DNA of 64,000 nucleotides from Polluticoccus soli (GCF_029269745.1 NZ_JARJHT010000001.1:682001-746000), one strand, 5' to 3'. Positions 1 through 8,438 are shown, numbered from the stretch's first letter. Translations and numbers: made by a program. The notes: generated by a model not told the origin, from the sequence alone.

Positions 1-1
1 G

Positions 2-271
2 GCCCGCCTGCGCGGCCGTAAGGTGCGGTTCTTTGGCGAAATGGCACCGCTGCTTTGGGAGGAAGGTAAAACGGAAGCGGCAGCCCGTCTCGAAGAGCTG
101 GCCACCGCCATCAGCACTGCCGAACAGTTCAGCGTGTTTTGCGCCTACCCCGAAAGCGCCCTTGCGCCCAACAAAGCCACCTCCATACGCCAGCTATGCA
201 GCTGCCATAGCAAAGTGATAGGTGGCAGCGAGTTACAGATGCAGCGCGTGCACTACCGCATCAGCTCCTGA
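2..271 (+). CDS. MEDS domain protein, C-terminal fragment
   Basis: The reading frame is open from the window edge to a stop at 271, so this is the last ~89 residues of a longer gene. The visible part contains VRFFGEMAPLLWEEGK, then AAARLEEL, then FSVFCAYP. This series is typical of the end of the MEDS (methanogen/methylotroph, DcmR sensory) domain, which is found in bacterial signalling proteins, often beside histidine kinases or anti-sigma regulators. The RecA-like first half of the domain would lie outside the window. An internal GTG at 23 is not the true start, because the conserved motif begins upstream of it. The role is inferred from the family only: sensory or regulatory and cytoplasmic. 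Confidence 0.72.
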   Translation, partial: ARLRGRKVRFFGEMAPLLWEEGKTEAAARLEELATAISTAEQFSVFCAYPESALAPNKATSIRQLCSCHSKVIGGSELQMQRVHYRISS

Positions 272-327
272 CCAGCTGTTAACAATAGGGCATGAATTTT
301 TAGCCTTGTCTTACAAAATTGATTGTT

Positions 328-525
328 ATGGCTAGAAATGAACATAGCGGCAAGCGAAACTGGGCAAGCGATCGCGCCCGCGTTGCCGGCGGACAGGAAC
401 ATGAGGTGAGGTATCTTGCAGAAACACTCCACTGCAGCGAAGACCAGGTGCGCGAAGCCATTGCAGCCGTAGGCAACAGCCGCGTTAAAATACAGGACTA
501 TATCAAACGCCACAGCCGGCGCTAG
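328..525 (+). CDS. DUF3606 domain-containing small protein
   Basis: A 65-residue basic protein, full length for the DUF3606 family. The body reads VAGGQEHEVRYLAETLHCSEDQVREAIAAVGNS with interruptions I do not resolve further, which fits the family pattern (GGQ-x-EVRY, a helical middle, then an AVGNS-type turn and a basic tail). The function of the family is unknown. Its helix-turn-helix-like layout and positive charge would suit nucleic-acid binding, but that is inference. ATG at 328 is chosen over an upstream in-frame TTG at 319 because the family core begins well inside and ATG is the stronger codon. An intrinsic terminator follows about 50 bases after the stop. Confidence 0.72.
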   Translation: MARNEHSGKRNWASDRARVAGGQEHEVRYLAETLHCSEDQVREAIAAVGNSRVKIQDYIKRHSRR

Positions 526-573
526 AATTTTGTAACTTTATACGGTTGGGGGGCACTGTCCCCCGACCCTGCG

Positions 574-601
574 AAAAGAGCAGCAGCAATGTTGCTCTTT
601 T
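574..601 (+). terminator. Intrinsic terminator after DUF3606 gene
   Basis: AAAAGAGCA (574-582) pairs with TGCTCTTTT (593-601), and T residues follow. A second GC hairpin, GGGGG/CCCCC at about 549-564, stands just upstream. Confidence 0.6.
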
Positions 602-614
602 TGATTTTAGCACT

Positions 615-655
615 AGTCCCCCTCCTCTCCTTGAGGAGGGGCGGAGGGGTGGTTG
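615..655 (+). repeat. R1 dispersed repeat, copy a
   Basis: Begins AGTCCCCCTCC, has a short CTCC..GGAG hairpin in the middle and ends GGGGCGGAGGGGTGGTTG. Copy b (731-770) and inverted copy c (5752-5792) share both arms almost exactly while the loop varies, which is what a short intergenic palindromic element family looks like. Confidence 0.75.
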
Positions 656-667
656 TTCATCAAGGCT

Positions 668-698
668 GTCATTCCGACGCCAGGAGGAATCTGCCTGG
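668..698 (+). repeat. Short GTCATTCCGACG...GGAGGAATC motif
   Basis: ATTCC and GGAAT form a small inverted repeat. Motifs of this shape (GTCATT-C-GAC ... GGA-GAAATC) recur between genes in many Bacteroidota. Only one copy was noticed in this window, so the family assignment rests on general knowledge. Confidence 0.4.
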
Positions 699-730
699 AC
701 TCAGCGGTGCCGCCCAATAGAAATCCTTAC

Positions 731-770
731 AGTCCCCCTCCTTTTCTAAGGAGGGGCGGAGGGGTGGTTG
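731..770 (+). repeat. R1 dispersed repeat, copy b
   Basis: Same arms as copy a (AGTCCCCCTCC ... GGAGGGGTGGTTG) with a different loop (TTTTCTAA in place of TCTCCTTG). It lies 116 bases downstream in the same orientation. Confidence 0.75.
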
Positions 771-793
771 CTGAGTAGCGCCATGCCGACTAG

Positions 794-851
794 TTTTTGC
801 AGCCAGCTGACACTTTACTATCAAGCCCCCGTTGCGTCGCACTCTTGTACG
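794..851 (+). repeat. R3 dispersed repeat, copy a
   Basis: Begins TTTTTGCAGCCAGC and ends CGTTGCGTCGCACTCTTG. The same beginning and end occur at 28602-28652, and the ending occurs inverted at 5638-5709. In all three places it sits next to an R2 element, so the two travel as a composite. Confidence 0.6.
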
Positions 852-894
852 TCTCCAAGTCTATTCATCAAACCTCAATGTCACACCCACCAAA

Positions 895-1088
895 CGTCAT
901 TGCGAGGAGCTCCCATGACCTTGAACAATGGACCGCAGGTGCAGCGACGAAGCAATCTAGTCCAAACGTGAGCTCACGCTATGTTGAGTTGTCGTAGAAT
1001 ATAATTTGATCTATGGATTTCTATGCCCTACGCGTGGCTAGATTGCTTCGGACGTATTTGCATTCGCAAATACTCTCTCGCAATGACG
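895..1088 (+). repeat. R2 palindromic repeat, copy a (194 bp)
   Basis: Terminal inverted repeats are CGTCATTGCGAG (895-906) and CTCGCAATGACG (1077-1088), perfect over 12 bases. Inner arms GAAGCAATCTAG (949-960) and CTAGATTGCTTC (1038-1049) are also perfect complements. Copy b at 5408-5601 has the same length and order; copy c at 28688-28840 is shorter. The CATTGCGAG / GAAGCAATCT pattern is a widespread bacterial intergenic palindrome. Confidence 0.8.
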
Positions 1089-1162
1089 GAAATGGGGGTG
1101 ATAAGACAAAAAAACCACTGCAGTGATCCAGCTCAAAACCTTTTGAGTTCTAGTGGGCCGCA

Positions 1163-1454
1163 GTGGCATCGCAGGTGTACCGAATAGGCCTTTCTAGGGC
1201 GCTCCGGGCTTTACGATAGGTAAATATACAGATGGACTGCCTATATCGTTGTTGGTGAAGAACACCAACAACGGCGGAAAGTTAAAAGCCACCGCATTGG
1301 TCCCGGCTCGAACTTATAGGGTTCTTTCGGGCTTTACGGTGGCATCGCAGGTGTACCGGATCAACCTTTCAAGGGTCCTCCGGGCTTTACGACAGGTAAA
1401 TATACAGACGGATTACCTATATCGTTGTTGGTGAAGAACACCAACAACGGCGAA
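1163..1454 (+). pseudogene. Decayed coding relic with a 176-bp tandem duplication
   Basis: Two units starting GTGGCATCGCAGGTGTACC (1163 and 1339) are about 112 bases each, offset by 176 bases and highly similar. Each can be read as GIAGVP-x-RPF or GIAGVPDQPF, then PGFT-GKYTDGLPISLLVKN, then TNNG. The first unit has an in-frame TAG after PF, and 176 is not a multiple of three, so the units are in different frames. Both units hold an 11-base hairpin, CGTTGTTGGTG-aagaa-CACCAACAACG (1247-1273 and 1423-1449). The reading suggests remains of a duplicated extracellular protein. A purely non-coding repeat is possible. The next 220 bases up to 1674 show no gene I can support. Confidence 0.35.
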
Positions 1455-1674
1455 AATCATTGCTGCCTATGTCGAAGAAAACGCAGGCCCTCGCCACCGG
1501 GTACAGCCCAGCGCAGCATCCTGCGAATAACGAAGCCCGCGTTACCGGCTAATCAATCCGGCACAGAATCTCCGTCGATGTAAAATTAAGGAACTGGTAA
1601 TCTATGTTTCTTACATTTGTATTCGCGGGGTTAATAGCCCGGCGAGCCAGGGGGAGCGCTACAGCTCCCCTGTT

Positions 1675-2502
1675 TCATTCTTCCCCACGCTGTTTGGTGA
1701 GAAAGGTATCCATCATATCGTACTCTTCAGCATTCTTGACCAGCATGCCCCACTCATGCTCATCAAGCGCAGGCGCAACAACAGTAAATTCATCCACTAA
1801 CGTCCACGAGGCTGGAAGTATCTTGTTCAGCACCTCGTTAGTTACCAACAGCGGCCGCAGAGGGTCTCTATGCAGCATGATATAATCATACTTGTCCACG
1901 AGGCAGTCGATTCCGGGAACTATTAGTTTTACAATAGATGGCTTGCCATCATTCCCTACCTCCATAATATTCCCATAACCAAAATCGGGCAATCCCCATT
2001 GAGCTTTCAGGATCATGTCAAATATTGCATCGCGCAGATCCAGTCCCTCATGTTGTTCCATCATTTGTTTCACACGCTTGCCGAAGTACACTTTCCTGAC
2101 CGGGCCATAGATGACTATATCTTCCGACTTAATGAGTACCGTTTTTATCAGTTCACAGTCACGCTGTTCTAGATTATCTATCGTCTGCCGGTCGAACAAC
2201 GGAAGACCAACAGCATCACCTTCCTCATTCAGCAGCACGCCACCAGTCATTTCAAGTATTCGCTGCGCAATGGAGTTTGTGAGCGTGTAATCAAAACCGT
2301 TTGAAAGAATGGTGTTGCGAATCTCGATACGGTTGGCTTCAATGGTAATGTCCATTCCCCGTGTCGACTTGCCCGGCGCCCAGTAATAGCAAGTATCAGC
2401 TCCGCGAAATTCAAATGCTACCGCTATGTCGGCGGCAATTTTGCTATTCAGTTCTTCAACATTCAGCGGCCTGATAGGGATAACATAGTGTAGTAAGCTC
2501 AT
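1675..2502 (-). CDS. Hypothetical protein next to MmeI-like R-M gene
   Basis: A 275-residue, acidic, soluble-looking protein with no signal peptide or membrane segment. It starts at ATG 2502, only 44 bases after the stop of the restriction-modification gene on the same strand, so the two are probably co-transcribed. I recognise no family. The N-terminal half is beta-rich (HYVIPIRPL, VAFEFRGADTCYYW), and the C-terminal half contains RPLLVTNEVLNKILPASW and ends in a charged tail. The position suggests an accessory or passenger of the R-M locus, for example a modifier of restriction or an unrelated island gene. This is inference from location only. Confidence 0.7.
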   Translation of the reverse strand: MSLLHYVIPIRPLNVEELNSKIAADIAVAFEFRGADTCYYWAPGKSTRGMDITIEANRIEIRNTILSNGFDYTLTNSIAQRILEMTGGVLLNEEGDAVGLPLFDRQTIDNLEQRDCELIKTVLIKSEDIVIYGPVRKVYFGKRVKQMMEQHEGLDLRDAIFDMILKAQWGLPDFGYGNIMEVGNDGKPSIVKLIVPGIDCLVDKYDYIMLHRDPLRPLLVTNEVLNKILPASWTLVDEFTVVAPALDEHEWGMLVKNAEEYDMMDTFLTKQRGEE

Positions 2503-2546
2503 AAGTTATTTTGGTTGACGTTGGTGGGTGGCGAGAAGGCTACGGA

Positions 2547-5306
2547 TCATGTGGTTGTCTTTTTCTTTTTAGTTTTCTTTTCCTCTGTAAACAACCCCGC
2601 AGTGTATTTATCATACAGCTCAAACAGGTATTCAATGCGTTTAGTTTCGTTAGGGAAGGGTTGGGAACGATAGCAGAGGTCAACTGCTTTGTCGAGGGCC
2701 TGGTGGGCTTTGACCAGTGCAGGCGGCATGGTGTTGGGATCGTACAGGTCTGCAAGACTGGCGTTTGGAAATTGCGCTCTTGCGTCGAGCACTTCCTGCG
2801 CTGCTTTTTCTACAGCTTCTTTTTGTTTCTCGCTTGGATTTTCAGGCCAAGGAAAGTTGTTGTAGACGATATTATTTGAATATCGAAAACGGCTTTCTAG
2901 CCGTCCACACACATACTTAACCCAAGCCATATGCATTACGGAAGTCAAAACTCCAAATGAAAACAGAGAAGCGTTGGGGACAGTTCGTGCCAGATCACTC
3001 GCTATTACGTCTTTTGACAAAAAGCCAATCGGAATGTATTTTCGATTTTCAGAGGAAACGCCAGGAATCAGTAAATAATTCGTTTCAGGCTGTCGAATTT
3101 CACCAAAAAGAAATGGAAAGTCCGCCAGTTTCCTCGTTGCTGCTCGAGTGCTCTTTAATCTATAATCTTTGACCATTGAAATTCTCTTCAAAGTCGCATT
3201 AGATTTCTTCAACTCACTTGGGAGAACATCTTTAAGCCAAAGACACCACCGTTGCACGTTATTGATAAACTCGTGAGAACCTAAAAAGGGGCGAATAAAA
3301 GCTTTTGATGCAGGGTCATTCTTTTCCATTTCCACCCTTTCTTCTTCAGAGAGTATGAGATGCCCACCATCATTTGCCATACTTCCATAATTGATAGATG
3401 GAACATTGCAAATTGGTTGCTTGCGAGAAATTACAATCAAGTCCTTCCCTTCAACCAAATATGGATTTATATTTTTGGCCGGTATAGCATTGGGTTCTGA
3501 CGCAGGGTCTTCATAAGTAAAAATAAATTTGTTCGCACGTTCCTTGAGCGCGAAGCCAACTATCACAACATGCACACCAGCATTTCCTCGAGCCTCGTTT
3601 GACCATTTAAAAGTCTGGTGAGCAAATTGAATTTTTACATGCTGCTGACTAAAGAGCTCTCCCCAGAGTATTCCTACCTGCTCGCCCTGTGCAACTGAAT
3701 TTGTCGAAACAAATGCAGTAGAGCAGTCAGAGTTTATGTTAGCCATATATTTGGCTGCGAGCAAATACCATGCTGCAACATAATCTAACACACCAGCATT
3801 TTTTACACCGGAAAAAATCAACTCCATGTCGTCTTTTTGAACGGCGTTTTGCAAATGTTTCCCAACAAACGGCGGATTACCCAAAATATAATTGTAGTAA
3901 ACACCTTCCTCTTTTATCAGGCTTTGCCAATCTATACGCAAAGCATTTCCATGTGCAATGGTCGCGCTCTTGCGCAGCGGAAGTCGTACAAAGTATTCAC
4001 CAAAGGCCTCGCTCACTTTGATGTTCATCTGGTGGTCTATCAGCCACATGGCCACTTGCGCTATCTGCGCAGGGAACTCTTCGTATTCGATGCCGTAGAA
4101 CTGATCGACATTGACATTAATATAAGCATCAATGTTCGTAGCCATCTGGTTTTTGAACTTAGCTTTTATCACCTCTATTTCCAGCAGGCGCAGCTCACGA
4201 TAAGCGATGATCAGAAAGTTGCCACAACCGCAGGCCGGATCGAGAAAACGCAGTGTAGACAGCTTGGTGTGAAAAGCATCGAGCTGGCGGGCATTCGTTT
4301 TTACTTTGTTGAACTCTTCGTACAATTCATCGAGAAACAGTGGCTTTATCAGCTTTAGGATATTCTTCTCGCTGGTATAGTGAGCACCAAGGTTTCGGCG
4401 TGCCTTTTCGTCCATCACACTTTGAAACAGCGAACCGAATATGGCAGGGCTGATGGAGCTCCAGTCGAGCGCGCAGCAGTCGAGCAGTATCTTGCGCATC
4501 TTGCTATCAAATGCAGCCATGCGCAGTTGCTCTTCAAACAACTTACCGTTCACATACGGAAACGCAGCCAGCGATTCATCCAGATTCTTCAGCCTGTTTT
4601 CCTGTGGTGTGTTTAGCACCTCGAAGAGCTGAGCTATCCACTGTGCGAGGTCGCTGCCGTCTTCGGCAGTACGGCTATCGAGCAACTCGTAAAAAACACC
4701 CTTCTCAAAAATATTAGTGTCGTCGGCAAAAAGGCAAAACAGCAGGCGTACCAGGTACAGCTCCAGCTGGTGGCCGCTGTAGCCTATTTCTTTCAGGGCA
4801 TCGTGCAGCTTACCCATTTGCTCGGCAGCCTTTATGTTGATAGGCGCCTGGTCTTTGAAGATGTGCCGCTTGTAACCTGAAAGGAAATCGAACAGGTCGA
4901 GGTTATCTACCAGCTTATCGAGCGTAAATGATTTGTCGGTGCCTTCGTCGAGATCGTAAATGCGAAAGTTGTAAAAATCGCAGACGATAATGTAGCGCGG
5001 CAGCTCATGGTCTTTAAGGCCTGGGAAGTAGTCTTTGGCTTGCGTGAAAGCCCGCTCCAGGTCCTTACCACGGCTTTTGTGCTCTATAAGTAGCGTGCCC
5101 TTCCACAGCAGGTCAATAAAGCCTTTGCCCCTGCCCTCGCGTGCTACTGCTTCTTCAAATGTGGCAATACGTCGACGTGAGATGCCGAATATCTGGAAGA
5201 ACTGATCCCAAAACGATTTCGCTTCTGCATCTTCATTGGTTTCATCTTTCCATTCGTTGATGAAGTTGAATGCACGGGTCCTTATTTCGTTGAGGCTTAA
5301 AGGCAT
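2547..5306 (-). CDS. MmeI-like type IIL restriction-modification enzyme
   Basis: A 919-residue single-chain enzyme expected to cut and methylate DNA (one strand, adenine-N6) using one specificity domain. Order: an N-terminal nuclease of the PD-(D/E)xK type (D65, then E75-H-K77 in IDLLWKGTLLIEHK), a helical spacer, a gamma-type methyltransferase with SAM motif LDPACGCGNF (from ~355) and catalytic NPPF (477-480), then a target-recognition domain and a C-terminal helical region ending in a lysine-rich tail. Length matches the MmeI family. ATG 5306 is chosen over an upstream in-frame TTG at 5324. All key motifs are intact. No separate methyltransferase or specificity gene is nearby, as expected for this family. 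The flanking repeat mosaics suggest an acquired defence island. Confidence 0.88.
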   Translation of the reverse strand: MPLSLNEIRTRAFNFINEWKDETNEDAEAKSFWDQFFQIFGISRRRIATFEEAVAREGRGKGFIDLLWKGTLLIEHKSRGKDLERAFTQAKDYFPGLKDHELPRYIIVCDFYNFRIYDLDEGTDKSFTLDKLVDNLDLFDFLSGYKRHIFKDQAPINIKAAEQMGKLHDALKEIGYSGHQLELYLVRLLFCLFADDTNIFEKGVFYELLDSRTAEDGSDLAQWIAQLFEVLNTPQENRLKNLDESLAAFPYVNGKLFEEQLRMAAFDSKMRKILLDCCALDWSSISPAIFGSLFQSVMDEKARRNLGAHYTSEKNILKLIKPLFLDELYEEFNKVKTNARQLDAFHTKLSTLRFLDPACGCGNFLIIAYRELRLLEIEVIKAKFKNQMATNIDAYINVNVDQFYGIEYEEFPAQIAQVAMWLIDHQMNIKVSEAFGEYFVRLPLRKSATIAHGNALRIDWQSLIKEEGVYYNYILGNPPFVGKHLQNAVQKDDMELIFSGVKNAGVLDYVAAWYLLAAKYMANINSDCSTAFVSTNSVAQGEQVGILWGELFSQQHVKIQFAHQTFKWSNEARGNAGVHVVIVGFALKERANKFIFTYEDPASEPNAIPAKNINPYLVEGKDLIVISRKQPICNVPSINYGSMANDGGHLILSEEERVEMEKNDPASKAFIRPFLGSHEFINNVQRWCLWLKDVLPSELKKSNATLKRISMVKDYRLKSTRAATRKLADFPFLFGEIRQPETNYLLIPGVSSENRKYIPIGFLSKDVIASDLARTVPNASLFSFGVLTSVMHMAWVKYVCGRLESRFRYSNNIVYNNFPWPENPSEKQKEAVEKAAQEVLDARAQFPNASLADLYDPNTMPPALVKAHQALDKAVDLCYRSQPFPNETKRIEYLFELYDKYTAGLFTEEKKTKKKKTTT

Positions 5307-5407
5307 AGTTCTGGGGTAAGACAACGAAAATAGAAAATTTAGAGGGTATGTAAAAGCCCCACCATACGTCGTCGAACAGAAGCAAATCTCGCGTCACACC
5401 CACCAAA

Positions 5408-5601
5408 CGTCATTGCGAGGAGCTGCTATGAGCTTAAACAATGAAACACTGACGTAGCGACGAAGCAATCTAGTCCAAACGCGAGCTTGCTACTATGAGT
5501 GGGTCATTGAATATGCATTCATCTATCGAATGTCGATGCCCAACGCGTGGCTAGATTGCTTCGTACATATTTGCGTTCGCAAATATTCCCTCGCAATGAC
5601 G
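5408..5601 (+). repeat. R2 palindromic repeat, copy b (194 bp)
   Basis: Terminal inverted repeats CGTCATTGCGAG and CTCGCAATGACG are identical to copy a, and the total length is the same. Pairing extends outward here (CACCAAACG on the left, CGTTTGGTATGGGTG on the right). The inner order matches copy a in direct orientation, including GACGAAGCAATCTAGTCC and GTGGCTAGATTGCTTCG. Confidence 0.8.
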
Positions 5602-5637
5602 TTTGGTATGGGTGACGGGGAAGAGTAGACATCCAGG

Positions 5638-5709
5638 CGTACAAGAGTGCCGACCTTAATTGATTATTCTTTTATTGGAAGGTCTACGCAACGGGTGCTT
5701 AATAGTAAG
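5638..5709 (-). repeat. R3 dispersed repeat, copy b, inverted and interrupted
   Basis: On the minus strand it reads CTTACTATTAAGC, CCGTTGCGTAG, then GCACTCTTGTACG, matching copies a and c. The block is split by about 33 extra bases bounded by GACCTT (5652-5657) and AAGGTC (5679-5684), an apparent small palindromic insertion. Confidence 0.5.
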
Positions 5710-5751
5710 ATGGAGCTAAGTGCATAACCTCGACAACCACCCTCTATTGAG

Positions 5752-5792
5752 CAACCACCCCTCCGCCCCTCCTCGAAAAGAGGAGGGGGACT
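5752..5792 (-). repeat. R1 dispersed repeat, copy c, inverted
   Basis: The reverse complement reads AGTCCCCCTCCTC, a short loop, then GAGGAGGGGCGGAGGGGTGG, matching copies a and b. A hairpin of related composition, GCCCCCTT-tgt-AAGGGGGC, follows at 5867-5885. The rest of the 5307-5950 gap holds no gene I can support. Confidence 0.72.
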
Positions 5793-5903
5793 AAGGCGTG
5801 CAAAACTTCGTCAATGCAGCGCTATTGTGCTTTTACATCCCCCGCTTGCGCACAAGGCTGCGCGCGGCCCCCTTTGTAAGGGGGCAAATGGGAACCATAA
5901 AAA

Positions 5904-5927
5904 AAAGCGGTGAGTGACCACCGCTTT
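5904..5927 (-). terminator. Intrinsic terminator of ftsH
   Basis: On the minus strand AAAGCGGTG pairs with CACCGCTTT (9 bp) followed by a run of T, beginning about 24 bases after the ftsH stop. Confidence 0.8.
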
Positions 5928-5950
5928 CTTAGTTTATGTTTTGTGTTGTT

Positions 5951-7960
5951 TTATGAGTTGTCACCGAAGCGAGTCTCGGAGCCTACCGTGCCTGTTACAG
6001 GCGGTATGCCTTCGTTCGGTGTCATGTCCTCAAACGGGCGTTTGCCTATCAGGCGTTCCAGGTCGTCTTTGAAGAGCACTTCTTTTTTCAGCAGTTCCTC
6101 TGCCAGCGCATGCAGGTGGTGCTTGTGCTCGCTCAGCAGCTTCTTGGTGCGCTCGTACTGGCCCAGTATCAGGGCGCGTACTTCTTCGTCTATTATCTTG
6201 GCTGTTTCCTCGCTGTAAGGCTTTGTAGTAGCATACTCCTGCTGTCCGTCGTAGTAAGAGATGTTACCTACCTTATCGTTCATACCATAGATGCTGATCA
6301 TGCTGTAGGCCATCTTGGTGATACGCTCCAGGTCGTTTTGCGCACCTGTAGATATCTGTCCGAAAATGATGTCTTCTGCAGCACGGCCACCAAACAGGGC
6401 CACCATCTGGTCGTTCATCTGCTCGGTAGTGTACAGGTACTGCTCTTTTGGCAGGTATTGTGCATAACCCAGCGCAGCTACACCACGCGGAACGATAGAC
6501 ACCTTCACCAGCGGGTGTGCGTGCTCGAGGAACCAGCCGCACACTGCGTGGCCAGCCTCGTGGAAGGCGATCACCTTCTTCTCTTCAGGAGAGATGATCT
6601 TGTTCTTCTTCTCCAGACCACCGATCACGCGATCGATAGCATCGTTGAAGTCCTGCATATCCACCTCTGTTTTACCCTGGCGTGCAGCTATCAGCGCAGC
6701 CTCGTTACAGATGTTGGCGATATCGGCACCGGCAAAACCAGGTGTCTGGGTAGCCAGCTTATTGATGTCGAGGTTCTTTGATTTTTTGATCGGCTTCAGG
6801 TGCACTTCAAATATCTTCTCACGGCCTTTTACATCCGGAATGTCGATAGATATCTGGCGATCGAAACGGCCGGGACGCAGCAGGGCTGTATCCAGTACAT
6901 CGGGCCTGTTGGTAGCCGCCAGTACAATGATACCAGTATCGCCGCTGAAACCATCCATCTCTACCAGCAGTTGGTTGAGGGTGTTCTCACGCTCGTCGTT
7001 GCTCATCACAACGTTCTTACCACGTGCACGGCCTATGGCGTCTATCTCATCGATAAACACGATACAAGGTGCTTTCTCGCGCGCTTGTTTGAACAGGTCG
7101 CGTACACGGCTGGCACCCACACCCACGAAGAGTTCTACGAAATCGGAACCCGACATAGAGAAGAAAGGCACCTGGGCCTCGCCCGCTACTGCTTTTGCCA
7201 GCAGAGTTTTACCGGTACCCGGAGGGCCAACCAGCAGGGCACCCTTGGGTATCTTACCACCCAGCGAGGTGTATTTTTTAGGATTCTTCAGGAAGTCTAC
7301 GATCTCCATTACCTCCACTTTCGCTTCGTCCAGACCGGCTACGTCGTTGAAGGTGATGTTAACGCGTGTACCTTTTTCAAACAGTTGCGCTTTAGACTTA
7401 CCGATGTTGAAGATACCACCAGCGCCACCTGCACCACCAGCGCCGCCACCCATCTTACGCATGATCAGGAACCACATGGCCACGATCAGGATAGCAGGAA
7501 GCAGGAATGAGTTCAGGATGTCGTTGAGCAGGCTGCCGCGTGGTTCGTATATCACACGTACACGCTGTCCTTCCGGTACATTCACTTGCGCATCGCGCAG
7601 GTTGTTCTCAAAAGTTTCTACAGAACCAATGCGGAACTTGATAGCAGGATCAGCCGCTGTGCTGCGCGTAAACGGGCTACGTGAGCCGGGTTGCTGCGGT
7701 TGCGCCGATGCTTTGGTGTATACTTCTACTTCGCTGTTGTTCACTACCACCAGCTTTTCAACCGTGCCTTTATCCAGGTAGCTGGTCTTAAAGTCCTGGA
7801 AGCTTATTTCCTGCGTGTTGCTGCCCAGGCTGCCGCTAAAAAACTGCAGGCCAATAAGCAGCAGGAATATGATACCGTAGATCCAGTATATATTGAATTT
7901 GGGACCTTTTCGCGGGCCCCTTTCGCCTCCCGGTACGGGACGTTGTTTTTTATCTTCCAT
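5951..7960 (-). CDS. ftsH: ATP-dependent zinc metalloprotease FtsH
   Basis: A membrane-anchored AAA+ protease of 669 residues that degrades misassembled membrane proteins and selected regulators. In order: transmembrane helix 1 ([18 protein letters not shown]), a periplasmic loop, helix 2 ([14 protein letters not shown]) followed by a glycine-rich linker, Walker A GPPGTGKT (245-252), Walker B FIDEIDA, the second region of homology (LLRPGRFDR), and zinc site HEAGH (467-471). ATG 7960 is preferred to an in-frame upstream start at 8032, which would run back into rsfS and add a segment unlike the family. It lies 35 bases downstream of rsfS on the same strand, probably one operon, and ends at a clear terminator. 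Confidence 0.97.
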   Translation of the reverse strand: MEDKKQRPVPGGERGPRKGPKFNIYWIYGIIFLLLIGLQFFSGSLGSNTQEISFQDFKTSYLDKGTVEKLVVVNNSEVEVYTKASAQPQQPGSRSPFTRSTAADPAIKFRIGSVETFENNLRDAQVNVPEGQRVRVIYEPRGSLLNDILNSFLLPAILIVAMWFLIMRKMGGGAGGAGGAGGIFNIGKSKAQLFEKGTRVNITFNDVAGLDEAKVEVMEIVDFLKNPKKYTSLGGKIPKGALLVGPPGTGKTLLAKAVAGEAQVPFFSMSGSDFVELFVGVGASRVRDLFKQAREKAPCIVFIDEIDAIGRARGKNVVMSNDERENTLNQLLVEMDGFSGDTGIIVLAATNRPDVLDTALLRPGRFDRQISIDIPDVKGREKIFEVHLKPIKKSKNLDINKLATQTPGFAGADIANICNEAALIAARQGKTEVDMQDFNDAIDRVIGGLEKKNKIISPEEKKVIAFHEAGHAVCGWFLEHAHPLVKVSIVPRGVAALGYAQYLPKEQYLYTTEQMNDQMVALFGGRAAEDIIFGQISTGAQNDLERITKMAYSMISIYGMNDKVGNISYYDGQQEYATTKPYSEETAKIIDEEVRALILGQYERTKKLLSEHKHHLHALAEELLKKEVLFKDDLERLIGKRPFEDMTPNEGIPPVTGTVGSETRFGDNS

Positions 7961-7995
7961 TGTGCTGAAATCGATGAATCTATATAACCGAAAAT

Positions 7996-8394
7996 TTAAT
8001 CGTTGTGCTCCATACGTTCTGAGTCCATCCAAAGGCTCTCCAGATCGTAAAATTTACGTTGTTCGTGTTGAAAAACATGTACCACCACGTTCACATAATC
8101 TATCAGCGTCCAATGGTCGCCATTCTCCACGTGAAAAGGTCTTTCGTCGCATTCTTTCTTCACGGTCTCTTCTATGAAATCGGCTATTGCCTTGATCTGG
8201 ATGTGAGACTTCGCTTCGCACAAAATGAAAAAATCCGCTACCGCCTCGTCAATCTTTCTAAGATCGAGCGACACTATTTCTTCTCCTTTTTTCTCCTTTA
8301 TTGCTTTGAGGATCGTTTTAAAAAGTTTGCTGTTACGCGTCAGGCGGGATGCAGGTTTTTTTCTTCCCTGTAATGCAGTTATTATTTTATCCAA
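7996..8394 (-). CDS. rsfS: Ribosome silencing factor RsfS
   Basis: A 132-residue protein of the RsfS/YbeB (DUF143) family, which binds ribosomal protein uL14 and blocks subunit joining when nutrients are scarce. The family core is clear: KKGEEIVSLDLRKIDEAVADFF, then the IQIKAIADFIEE helix, GDHWTLIDYVNVVVHVF, and a C-terminal YDLESLW. The start is taken as TTG 8394. There is no in-frame ATG before the core, and a stop codon (TAG) lies two codons further up. It is transcribed with ftsH and is divergent from birA across a 60-base gap. Confidence 0.9.
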   Translation of the reverse strand: MDKIITALQGRKKPASRLTRNSKLFKTILKAIKEKKGEEIVSLDLRKIDEAVADFFILCEAKSHIQIKAIADFIEETVKKECDERPFHVENGDHWTLIDYVNVVVHVFQHEQRKFYDLESLWMDSERMEHND

Positions 8395-8406
8395 ATGCTA
8401 TATCTC

Positions 8407-8414
8407 TATTTTTG
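8407..8414 (+). promoter_or_regulatory. -7 element of birA promoter
   Basis: TATTTTTG fits TAnnTTTG and lies about 40 bases before the TTG start of birA. No convincing -33 element is seen. Confidence 0.4.
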
Positions 8415-8438
8415 TGGGTGAATTCTTATTCTAACATA

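Noticed and set aside
615-1088. Possible CRISPR array in the repeat-rich left region
   Set aside because: Repeat copies are palindromic, irregularly spaced and of several types; no regular spacers or cas genes are present.
6594-7781. Long open frame on the plus strand opposite ftsH (395 codons)
   Set aside because: It is the antisense shadow of a strongly conserved gene; its serine- and arginine-rich composition has no family pattern.
7961-8032. Upstream extension of ftsH
   Set aside because: It would overlap the 3' end of rsfS and adds residues that do not resemble FtsH N-termini; ATG 7960 is the better start.
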